Below, in pieces: positions 7,770-15,376 of a DNA stretch of 23,484 bases. The notes beneath the pieces were generated by a model. The model searched no databases. It had not been told where the DNA came from and was given only the letters and a program-made list of their open reading frames with translations. The translations under genes were made by a program, and so were the position numbers. Numbering within the stretch: the stretch's first letter is position 1; every line of letters begins with the position of its first letter. The stretch comes from Paulinella micropora (Eukaryota > Cercozoa > Imbricatea > Euglyphida): contig BJOX01000064.1 of NCBI GenBank assembly GCA_009731375.1, positions 148,458-171,941 on the forward strand, in the 5' to 3' direction.

Positions 7770-10700
7770 TTATTTAAAGTCAGAACCTCGATCAGAACAT
7801 ATCTTTCTAGGCACTCCGATCTGCGAGACGATCCTGTCGATCAGAGCCTCCGCAGTTGTCTTGCCTGTAACGTCCTTAACAGGAACAACCCACACATAAT
7901 TGGTGGCTCGATCAATGGCAGTAAGAAGGTATCTGTACCCTTCGGCCGATTCGGGGAAAGGTCCCACATGATCGATGTGTAAGAATTCAAACATCCCGGC
8001 GTGTAAAGGGAATGTACCGATCAGGCCAAAATTCGCCTTCAGCGGTGTCTTTGTGGTCTTGCATGGGATGCATGCGTCCACTTCTCTGTCTATCTCCTCC
8101 TTCATCCCCTTCCACCAAAATCGCCTCGCTATGAACCAATGGGTTCTTTGTCGACCCGGATGTGCCAGCAAGGGGCAGTTATGGGCAGCGACATATATAA
8201 AGCGCCTCAACTTCTCTGGTACCCAGAGAGTCCATTTATCCGGCTGTGACGCAAATTTGCCGTGCTGGCCCTTGTACCACAATAGCCCATCTCTCCACGC
8301 CATCTCCTTCATCTGATCTTTGATCTGCGGAGTCTTTTTAAGCTCATTAGGGCTCTTGTATAACGTTATGAGCTCCTTGAACTCCGGATCCGTCGCCTGT
8401 TGTTGCCTCCATGCGGTAGGCGAGGCGATATGGACAGTACCGTCCTCCAACCTTACTCCTACCCTTTCTGGGTCTTCATCAAGCTCGCTTCGATTTTCCT
8501 GCGGAGGTTCAGTACAGACCTCAGTCGTCTCCTCCTCCTCTTTTATATTCGCCTTCGCGTTCTCATATGCCTCATAAGACCACTCAGCGTCTTCGAGAAC
8601 ATGTGCCTCACAGCATATGCCATGATCCGGGCCTTGAGGACTATATCGTAGACCCGTGCGGTCATAACGAACGCCTCTTGCCATCTGCATCGTCTCTATG
8701 TGGCTTACCTCGTACACCTTGTCCGTGGACAGATCTATCATCTCCACTGATGATACGAGAGCCGACACCTCTGACTGAAACTCAAGCCTGGAAAGTCTAT
8801 CAGCGACTACGTTTCGCTTTCCCGGTAAGTAGACCATCGTGAAATTGAAACATGACAAGAAAGCTGGCCACCGCGCCAAACGGCCGGTTTGTTCATGATT
8901 CATCAACCAAAGAAGGTTATGATGATCGGTCCTAACCGTGAATAGAGGTCCTCCCCATAGGTATTCTCTGAGCCTCTTGAGAGCCCATACTACTGCCCTC
9001 GCCTCTCTCGGTCGCGTGCAGTAATTTCGCTCCGCCGCACACAGCTTTCTACTAATAAACATGATCGGGCGCAACTTTTTCTCCTCATCTTCTTGTTGCA
9101 GCACCGCACCGATCGCGAACTTAGATGCATCTGTGTCGACTACGAACGGCTTCGTAAAGTCGGGCATCATAAGTACTAATCCGCCGTCCTTGGGATCTTT
9201 ATAAATGAGATCTTTGAGCGTATTAAACGCCTGCAAAGCCTCCTCATCCCACTTCTCAAAGTCTCCGAAATCAATCATCTTCTCCAACTTAGCTCGAGTT
9301 GCACCCCAATCGGGTATGAACTGGCTGTAGTACTGTGCCATCGCAAGAAAAGAGTGTAACTCCGTGCGATTCCTTGGCAACTGTCTACTCACGATCTCCT
9401 CTCTCTTTTCGCGCGATATCGAGACTCTATTATGAGAAATCTCGTAACCCAAATACGTCACACTTGTCTTGGCGAGTTGACATTTCTTTAAGTTGCATTT
9501 CAGGCCAAAAGCGCCGATGCGCCTGAAGACGTCTGACAAATGATCGATATGCTCCTCCATTGTGTTAGAGTATACGATGATGTCATCGATGTAGCAAAAT
9601 GCATATTCTCCCGCCTTCTGTCCTCTCCTTCTCATAAAACCATCCGCCGACTGGTCGTCATATTGACCGCTCAGCATCTTCTGCATCGCCTTCTGAAAGA
9701 GTCCCGGGGCCTGTTTAAGTCCCATCGGAAGCACCTTCCACTGGTATATTTCCATACCGACAACGAATGCAGTCAGCCATCTGGATTTCTCGTCCAGTGG
9801 TATCTGCCAGAAGCCGTTCTTAAGGTCGATGACCGAATAGAATTTAGCATTCCGCAGCACTCTTCTGCCCTCTTCTAAGGTCGGCAGAGGATTTCTCTCT
9901 TCCTCTAGCACCTTATTCACACGGGCATAATTGATCGTCAAACGCCATTCTCCTCCTGGCTTAGGGACGATTTTCGGTTGAGAGACAATTGGTGATGTAG
10001 ATCTCTCAATAAAGTCCTCATTGAGCAACTGCCTTACATTCTCCTCCGCTATCTTCGCCTCATGTATGCTCAAATTTGCCCCCCGTGGTGCCGGAGATGG
10101 CTCCGCACCCGGTATCTTGTAAATGACTGCAGTGAAGTCCTCAGACTTTACACCACCTGCCCGAGGAGGGTCAAAAATTTCTCTATACACCTCCATCTTA
10201 GCTTTGAGAAGCTCTTTTTCTCTCTCCGTGCCCACTCCTTCTAGGATTTTCCGCGCCACCGCTTGGAAATCTTCCTCCGACATCTTCTTATGCTCCTTGA
10301 GGGGCGCTAAGTCCTCCTCCAAACTCATATCCTCCTCCGACAAATCGTCTAGTCCCGTTCTTTCATACGTGACTGTGTCCGGCTCATCATCATGGCCAAT
10401 TCCGACAAGCATATCAATAAGGTTCGCGTATTGTATCGGAGCCTTACGGGTGTAAAAACCATCAAAGCATGTGAAGGCTTGAGGTATTAATTTCAACTTG
10501 TCCTGGGCTCTGAGCTTCTGCTTGTAAGCACTGCTCTGCTCACGAGACCCGAGTCGACAAGCCACCACTAATTGTTGCTTGCGGGAGGGCACCGGTATAG
10601 GATGATCAATAAGCCGGTCCCTTATCTCCTGTGCCCATATCGCCTTCTCATTGTATGGCAGAATGACAGAGTACGGCTTGTTGCTCTCAAACAGAGTCCG

Positions 10701-11114
10701 TAAACACCTTTTCACTTCCGTTAATGAGCGCGGCCAGGTGGGCACGTCACCCCAAAAGTTAGTGATAAAAGTTTTAATGTCATCCGCTGGAGTATCGGGG
10801 ATACGCCCCTTCCTCCTTGGCACGAACGCCTCTCTCTTCTCATCTGACACCTTCGCGTGGTAACAGTAGCCATTAGTAATATGGACATCTGCACCGCCAC
10901 CTTCTGCGAATCTGGCCAACGACGGGCACTGTTTCGCAACACATATTATCTCCTCATTACGCGCTACGACTAAGTCATCAATAGACTTTTTGTCCCATGC
11001 GGGAATCGTAACCGTATATGCCTGCATCTCCGTCTCCCAATTGTCGGTCCAGGACAGTTCGTCCGGCACTGTGACATAGGGGTGCACATAGGCTTCAGTT
11101 GCCTCATGTACGAA
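7770..11114 (-). CDS. Pol: reverse transcriptase, RNase H and integrase (most of it)
   Basis: The frame is open from the gap edge at 11114 (no true start is visible; the protein continues from upstream) to a TAA at 7772-7770 beside another gap. Domains in order: an N-terminal charged region of about 300 residues; reverse transcriptase with WRLTINYARVN, FYSVIDLKNGFWQIPL, VLPMGLKQAPGLFQKAM and the catalytic YIDD (codons 9593-9582); RNase H with the first catalytic Asp in VVDTDASK (about 9137-9129), an Arg-Glu motif and TDHHNL; an integrase zinc-binding region spaced H-x6-H-x29-C-x2-C; and the integrase core with Asp in HIDHVGP (7973-7971) and Asp in SDRGSDF (7793-7791). The third catalytic residue lies beyond the gap. 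Compared with the plus-strand copy, several RNase H positions look damaged: Gln to Pro and Leu to Arg near REA, and Ser to Arg in VADSLSR. Copies DNA from the element's RNA and integrates it. Confidence 0.95.
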   Translation of the reverse strand, partial: FVHEATEAYVHPYVTVPDELSWTDNWETEMQAYTVTIPAWDKKSIDDLVVARNEEIICVAKQCPSLARFAEGGGADVHITNGYCYHAKVSDEKREAFVPRRKGRIPDTPADDIKTFITNFWGDVPTWPRSLTEVKRCLRTLFESNKPYSVILPYNEKAIWAQEIRDRLIDHPIPVPSRKQQLVVACRLGSREQSSAYKQKLRAQDKLKLIPQAFTCFDGFYTRKAPIQYANLIDMLVGIGHDDEPDTVTYERTGLDDLSEEDMSLEEDLAPLKEHKKMSEEDFQAVARKILEGVGTEREKELLKAKMEVYREIFDPPRAGGVKSEDFTAVIYKIPGAEPSPAPRGANLSIHEAKIAEENVRQLLNEDFIERSTSPIVSQPKIVPKPGGEWRLTINYARVNKVLEEERNPLPTLEEGRRVLRNAKFYSVIDLKNGFWQIPLDEKSRWLTAFVVGMEIYQWKVLPMGLKQAPGLFQKAMQKMLSGQYDDQSADGFMRRRGQKAGEYAFCYIDDIIVYSNTMEEHIDHLSDVFRRIGAFGLKCNLKKCQLAKTSVTYLGYEISHNRVSISREKREEIVSRQLPRNRTELHSFLAMAQYYSQFIPDWGATRAKLEKMIDFGDFEKWDEEALQAFNTLKDLIYKDPKDGGLVLMMPDFTKPFVVDTDASKFAIGAVLQQEDEEKKLRPIMFISRKLCAAERNYCTRPREARAVVWALKRLREYLWGGPLFTVRTDHHNLLWLMNHEQTGRLARWPAFLSCFNFTMVYLPGKRNVVADRLSRLEFQSEVSALVSSVEMIDLSTDKVYEVSHIETMQMARGVRYDRTGLRYSPQGPDHGICCEAHVLEDAEWSYEAYENAKANIKEEEETTEVCTEPPQENRSELDEDPERVGVRLEDGTVHIASPTAWRQQQATDPEFKELITLYKSPNELKKTPQIKDQMKEMAWRDGLLWYKGQHGKFASQPDKWTLWVPEKLRRFIYVAAHNCPLLAHPGRQRTHWFIARRFWWKGMKEEIDREVDACIPCKTTKTPLKANFGLIGTFPLHAGMFEFLHIDHVGPFPESAEGYRYLLTAIDRATNYVWVVPVKDVTGKTTAEALIDRIVSQIGVPRKICSDRGSDFK

Positions 11115-11124
11115 NNNNNNNNNN
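11115..11124. other. Assembly gap between protease and reverse transcriptase
   Basis: Ten N of placeholder length interrupt pol. The two sides do not overlap visibly, so how much is missing and whether the protease and RT frames are continuous cannot be told. Protease reads in the frame of 11631 and RT in the frame of 11087, which differ across exactly ten N, but that has no meaning if the gap size is arbitrary. Confidence 0.9.
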
Positions 11125-11631
11125 TAACATTTTTATCTCCGTTGCTAGACTCAGCTCAAAAGCCTCGTAGGAGTCAGTAGCGGTCATCGAATTAATATCC
11201 TCCTCCTCTCCTCTCTTCACTCCATAAACTACCCGACGTGCGGCGCAATCGATCACAGCCCCCATCGTAGCCAATTGGTCATACGACAGCAGGATTGAAC
11301 CGTGGTAATCGGGGACAACATAGAGGTCCGCACGATATACTCGACCGGATGTCAATTTAAAAATTAATGTGACGATGCCCGTAATTTCTGTACGGCTGCC
11401 TACCCCTTTTAGGGTCCCCTTTGTTTTTCTATTTTTGTTCACCCATGCCCGGTGACCGTTTAAAAACTTCCGGCCGACAATATTAATATTCGCCATCGTA
11501 TCATTACCAACTTTCAATGTAGTTTGTAAAGTTTCACAAAAGAGGTCAGTGTAGCATAGCGCGTCCGGTCTGTGTAAACTAGCCGCTAGCACATGAATTT
11601 TTTGTTCTAAGGTTTTTGAGTCTAAGCTCAA
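11125..11631 (-). CDS. Pol: retropepsin-like protease region with an altered active-site motif
   Basis: The frame is open from about 11631, where the first codon shown is TTG and not a true start, to the gap. The fold is suggested by its ends. Near the start, NDTMANINIVGRKFL aligns with the usual Asp-Ser/Thr-Gly-Ala loop of retroviral-type aspartic proteases. Near the end, DLYVVPDYHGSILLSYDQL and GAVIDCAARRVV match the usual YVVPD...ILLG-D-L...G-IDF segment. The catalytic Asp (codon 11502-11500) and Thr are present, but Gly is replaced by Met and the later ILLG by ILLS. The region normally releases mature Gag and Pol. It is in the +1 frame relative to the upstream linker. It could be a decayed or a diverged protease. 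Confidence 0.65.
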
Positions 11632-12067
11632 GTTCCTTGTCCTCTTTTCGTTCTTCCTCCTTCCTCTCTAGCTTAGCCTCTCGAGTATCGGGGTCTTCCG
11701 GTATCTCGGGTGTCTGTGAGACAGAGTCTGGTACACTGAGTGTACATGTGTCTACAGTAGAGACTATTGAGTCCGTCAGCAGCGGCGAAACGACCCGCTG
11801 TTTCTTTGCAGGCGAAGGCCCAGCATTCGGTTTCGGTTTCCTCTCCTCCATCGCATTCTTCGCCTTCCTATTTGCATCATTTATCATATTAGCTCTCGAA
11901 GGATGGACTAGCAAATGCTTACCTTGAGGCTTTTGAGGCTGTGTGCCTTCAACTTCACGTCTAGGAGGTACGGGACTGATCGTATTCTGTTCAACAACAG
12001 CAGGCATAACCGTGACTGTCGGATTAAAAAGAACAGTTTTTGTCCCCTTCTCCCTCTTCTCCTCCCG
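11579..12067 (-). CDS. Charged linker downstream of the Gag stop codon (Gag-Pol readthrough region)
   Basis: This frame is the direct continuation of Gag part 2 past its UGA at 12070-12068: 20 further codons reach the first ATG (12007), and the frame stays open to a TAG at 11579. The product is rich in Pro, Lys and Glu, with a basic patch (KPKPNAGPSPAKKQR) and a C-terminal Lys/Glu stretch that should be helical. No domain is recognised. It joins the protease region by a +1 change of frame in 11579-11631. It could be translated as part of a Gag-Pol readthrough product or from the internal ATG; I prefer the former because the 20 codons between the UGA and the ATG are open. Confidence 0.6.
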   Translation of the reverse strand, partial: REEKREKGTKTVLFNPTVTVMPAVVEQNTISPVPPRREVEGTQPQKPQGKHLLVHPSRANMINDANRKAKNAMEERKPKPNAGPSPAKKQRVVSPLLTDSIVSTVDTCTLSVPDSVSQTPEIPEDPDTREAKLERKEEERKEDKELELRLKNLRTKNSCASG

Positions 12068-12070
12068 TCA
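12068..12070 (-). promoter_or_regulatory. In-frame UGA-CGG at the end of Gag, candidate readthrough stop
   Basis: Gag ends GTC TTA GAA TGA and the next codons, CGG GAG GAG AAG, continue open in the same frame for 163 codons. UGA followed by CGG is an established leaky context used for readthrough by several plant RNA viruses (tobra-, furo- and pecluviruses). I see no obvious stem-loop or pseudoknot directly downstream. A nonsense mutation is the alternative. Confidence 0.45.
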
Positions 12071-13783
12071 TTCTAAGACTTCAATACGCTCACCTGGGTC
12101 GGTGCCAGCGTCTTGTTGGTCCCCACTCGCAGCGGCATATGCCTGCTGGGGATAGTTGGAGCTGGAACTGGAGCTAGAGCTATTCCAGTATCCGCTTCCT
12201 CTGGGATGGCGCGTTGGGGTCCTCGTTGGGGTCCAGCCTCCACTTGGACGATAGCCCGTGTGGCCTCGACCTCCCCTTCCTCCTCCTCTTTGCGTCCCTC
12301 GGGACCCTCGAGACGATCCTCTCATTCCTCCTCCTCTTGTCGGCGCCATTGGTCGGCCCTGTTGTTGTTCTTTCGCCTCCTTCTTCTGCATCTTCTCAAG
12401 GAAGGAAATGATGGCCCCGCGGAACTCCGCATCGTCGACCATATTTGCACTCCACTTCCTCTCCTCCAACTCCTTCTTGTACATGAAGTATGTGCCCCTT
12501 CTGCTGCCTTTGAGCTCTCGCAAGAAGGTATTTCGCATCCTCACATCATCAGAGTCATGGCTGTATGGGCAGTTGCCTAAGCCAAGCTCTTGCTCCTTCT
12601 TGCACGTCATGTATGAGAAATAGCGGTGACAAGGTACCTTCTCATCTCTCCCTCTCTTCAGACCTGCAACCCAAGTTGCATGTGCTGCTTGGGCACCTAC
12701 AACCCCCTGTGTCGTGGTACTGGAGAGTGACTCAGTGGCAGTGTCCAATGCGGAAAACGCGTCGAGCACCTCCTTAAACAGGTCGTCCGGCTGAGTAGCC
12801 GCAACAGTCTTCTCGTTTCTATTGGTTTCCAAAAAGTCCCCCTTCTTCACCGGCTTGAAGGACGGACATGATTGTATGAGCCGTGCGAGCTTGCTCGCAT
12901 GTCTGGCACACAAAGCGCTCAAGAAGTACAGAATGATGGACTTCCGGCTATAAAAGAGCCCGTACTTGGCGCTGACCTCCGTGAGGATCGCCGCCAGCCT
13001 CGTGCTATCGCCTAACCCTGTGTTCACCTCTTGAAAAATTTCGAACCCAATCAAAGTACCAGTGCACAGGTGCTGATACCCATGAGTTTTAAAATATTGC
13101 AAGAGGACGGCAACTGGCACCGTGCATTGCAGGTCTGTGGTGGTCTTTCTAGCCGACACCACTCCCGCTCGCAACGTTTTGTATGCCGCTACATCAAACC
13201 CTTGTGTAAGGATTGATGGGTCCAACAAGGTGGACAACGCCTCATACTCTTGTGTTTCGTCTGTTGGATGCTGCTTCATACAAGCATCTATCCTTCGGAG
13301 CTTGTCACGAAAGCCAGCATCCGTATCCTTCTGACTCGCTGTCTCTGCATACAGCGTAAGAGCAGTTGGATCGGACTTGGTATATTTTTGGAAGGCCTGC
13401 ATGATAGCCTGTCTGTCCTTCTTGTCGTTATTGTTGACAATGACAGTGGTAGGCGCTGAGCCAGTCGTAGAGGCGGGAGGGGCTGCATGGGTTGGCGAGG
13501 CGAAACTAGGGGGAGACAGAAAAGTTCCAGAGGAAAGTGCCTGCCTTGTTGCAGTCGCCCTAGCCAATGCAATTTGTGCCTCCAACTCCTTCCTTTCTTT
13601 TTCTGTTGCTATATCCCTGATGTGCAGGTCTTGAGCATGATGAAAGAATGACATGAGCTCGGCTGCCTTCTGAAGAAGCAGAGTTTTCTCCGCCATCTCC
13701 TTCTCTGTTGCTTTGTTAGTAGCAGGGAGTGCCCGCTTCGGCCCAAGATCGTATGATCCTTCGTCTGAGCCCACCTCTTCCAT
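12068..13783 (-). CDS. Gag part 2: capsid-like region, CCCH zinc finger and RGG box
   Basis: This 571-codon frame (numbering from the ATG at 13783, which may not be a real start) opens with a Lys/Glu-rich coiled-coil-like stretch (about residues 20-90), then a Pro/Ser/Ala linker, then a mostly helical region of about 250 residues that by position should include capsid. At residues 385-409 is C-x8-C-x10-C-x3-H, a CCCH-type finger, in place of the usual CCHC knuckle. It is followed by a Lys/Gln-rich segment, an RGG box (about 480-520, GRGGRG and similar) and a poly-Ser run near the C-terminus. Finger and RGG box are both typical RNA-binding modules, so genome packaging is the likely role. The frame joins Gag part 1 by a -1 shift and ends in UGA. 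Confidence 0.8.
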   Translation of the reverse strand: MEEVGSDEGSYDLGPKRALPATNKATEKEMAEKTLLLQKAAELMSFFHHAQDLHIRDIATEKERKELEAQIALARATATRQALSSGTFLSPPSFASPTHAAPPASTTGSAPTTVIVNNNDKKDRQAIMQAFQKYTKSDPTALTLYAETASQKDTDAGFRDKLRRIDACMKQHPTDETQEYEALSTLLDPSILTQGFDVAAYKTLRAGVVSARKTTTDLQCTVPVAVLLQYFKTHGYQHLCTGTLIGFEIFQEVNTGLGDSTRLAAILTEVSAKYGLFYSRKSIILYFLSALCARHASKLARLIQSCPSFKPVKKGDFLETNRNEKTVAATQPDDLFKEVLDAFSALDTATESLSSTTTQGVVGAQAAHATWVAGLKRGRDEKVPCHRYFSYMTCKKEQELGLGNCPYSHDSDDVRMRNTFLRELKGSRRGTYFMYKKELEERKWSANMVDDAEFRGAIISFLEKMQKKEAKEQQQGRPMAPTRGGGMRGSSRGSRGTQRGGGRGGRGHTGYRPSGGWTPTRTPTRHPRGSGYWNSSSSSSSSNYPQQAYAAASGDQQDAGTDPGERIEVLE

Positions 13784-14586
13784 GCATCGTCCTTTTGAAA
13801 GGCCGCATGCAGCTTTTTCAGCTTCGTCACCCCTCCGACTTCCCCTTCTATTTCCTGCAGGACTGGGTGAGTGTCCCTGCCAAATTTGGTTTGTTGGAGT
13901 TTGCCAAAGTCAATTAACTTGGCCTCCATAAGTTTCAAAGGCACATCCATGACATTAAGCTGCCCTCGCAGGTTTTTGCCTTTAAACTCTCTTTCTCCCT
14001 TCTTTATTCCTTCGATGTCCTGACCAGGATCAAGCAACCTGACCAGTGCTCTGGTCCTCCATGGCAGCACACTTTTCGCAGACTGGTACTCATAGAGTAT
14101 AGCACACTCAAACACTCCCCAAATGAGGTTGAGTAGCTCCAGTAAAGACATTTGGTCCCCATATGAGACATGTTGCACCTGTAACTGTGCACCGTCGTCT
14201 CTGAGGAATGCTGCAAGAGGCAGAGCTTGACTCGGGATGGGGTAACAGATATCCTCCTTTCTCAAGGGATCTCCCCATCGAATCTCTGGGGGAATATATA
14301 GCCATTTACCGGCCTGCTGCTCCCCTATTTTCTTCTCAAACTCCTTCTTAGTTAGTTTGGCGTATTCGGCCACCCACTGATCTTCCTCCTCCTTCTTCTC
14401 CTTCTCCACCTCCGTCATCATCGCTCCCTCATCTTGGACCTGGTCCATTGGATTGTCTGCTCCTCCTGTGTCAAAGGAAGGCACTGCCAAATCCGTTTCG
14501 TCCCCTAGAGGGCCAACGAGCGTATTTACATCTTCTGGGGTTTGAGCACTCGCCCCTCCGTCATCCTCAGTCCATTCTTCAGACAT
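13609..14586 (-). CDS. Gag part 1: N-terminal region
   Basis: It starts at an ATG (14586) in a good eukaryotic context (ACC before ATG). The first 70 residues are acidic. A Lys/Glu helix and a region with the look of a globular helical domain follow (KWLYIPPEIRWGDP; LLELLNLIWGVFECAILYEYQSAKSVLPWR). Meaningful coding probably ends near KRWAQTKD (about 13780); the remaining roughly 58 codons, to 13609, are Arg-rich and look like a frame shadow of Gag part 2. No known matrix or capsid family is recognised by eye. The position directly after the leader and before the finger-bearing frame makes it the N-terminus of Gag. Confidence 0.75.
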   Translation of the reverse strand: MSEEWTEDDGGASAQTPEDVNTLVGPLGDETDLAVPSFDTGGADNPMDQVQDEGAMMTEVEKEKKEEEDQWVAEYAKLTKKEFEKKIGEQQAGKWLYIPPEIRWGDPLRKEDICYPIPSQALPLAAFLRDDGAQLQVQHVSYGDQMSLLELLNLIWGVFECAILYEYQSAKSVLPWRTRALVRLLDPGQDIEGIKKGEREFKGKNLRGQLNVMDVPLKLMEAKLIDFGKLQQTKFGRDTHPVLQEIEGEVGGVTKLKKLHAAFQKDDAWKRWAQTKDHTILGRSGHSLLLTKQQRRRWRRKLCFFRRQPSSCHSFIMLKTCTSGI

Positions 14587-14713
14587 GGTCGCTGGGGGAA
14601 TATGAGTGGGACAGAGCTGATTCTACCCCGTATTTGCTCTGTTCGTCTCTGGGGAACGAATAGAGAGAAAAGATGAAAAGATAGTATAGAGAGAGTGTCT
14701 CACCTCTATGTCT

Positions 14714-14723
14714 TGTGTGTGTG

Positions 14724-14754
<31 letters not shown>

Positions 14755-14762
14755 TTTTTTTT
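14714..14762. repeat. (TG)12-T25 simple repeat in the leader
   Basis: On the plus strand a TG array (14714-14737) runs into 25 T (14738-14762). In element sense this is an oligo(A) run followed by (CA)n about 130 nt upstream of the gag ATG. Confidence 0.95.
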
Positions 14763-15356
14763 GTGAGAAAGAAGTAGTCTGTACGACTTTCTCTGAAAAT
14801 TTGATCTCCTTCTCCACTCCTCTTCTCTTTTGCTCTTTTTGTTGTTGTATCTGTTATGAGGTACTAGGACCTACGTACAGATAGTGTCAAAGAGGCTTGA
14901 GAAGCACTCCTTGAGAAGTCGACTTGTCGTCGGATAGGTGTTCAGACCTACTTTCGAAAAACAGTCAGAGATTTGCAAAAATACTCTGATGTGTGTGACT
15001 TGAGAGGCAACTAAGTGCACAGACTTGAGAGGGAGAGTACTAGGCTCGTGTCCTTCAAGTTTGTTTGTCACTGTGAGTATTTGTTCGTACGTCTGTTGAC
15101 TTACTCTGTCTCTGCCTCAAGCGAGAACAGGAGAACAGAAAAGATGTCTGGTATCTGCCTCAAGGGAGAACAGGGATAAAGGCTGTGGAGAGGGTACTGG
15201 GACACCTACTCACAAACGCCTAGACGTATTGTTTTGCAAAAGAGCTTGTGTGGGGATGTGTTGGAGTATTTGTTGTTTGAGTCTGCCTACTCAATGGAGA
15301 TAGGTCAGCCGAAATTTTCCTGCTGCCGTCAAAGGACAAGCCAGAAAAGAAATCAG

Positions 15357-15375
15357 CCGTGTGCTGGCGACTCCA
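15357..15375 (-). promoter_or_regulatory. Candidate primer-binding site
   Basis: One base inside the 5' LTR the sense strand reads TGGAGTCGCCAGCACACGG; TGG is what a tRNA ending in CCA would pair with. The left-edge copy has TGGAGTCCACATCA at the same place, so only about eight bases (TTGGAGTC) are conserved. I cannot name the tRNA, and the sequence lacks the C expected opposite the T-stem, so the pairing may be short. Confidence 0.5.
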
Positions 15376-15376
15376 A

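Larger units (their letters stand above)
14587..15376 (-). other. 5' leader of the full-length element
   Basis: About 790 bp lie between the 5' LTR and the gag ATG. It contains the primer-binding site at its LTR end, two imperfect copies of a 21-bp motif beginning TCTGCCTCAAG (15111 and 15154 on the plus strand), and an A25-(CA)12 tract (sense) near gag. No coding sequence is supported. The leaders of such elements usually carry packaging signals, but none can be named here. Confidence 0.75.
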
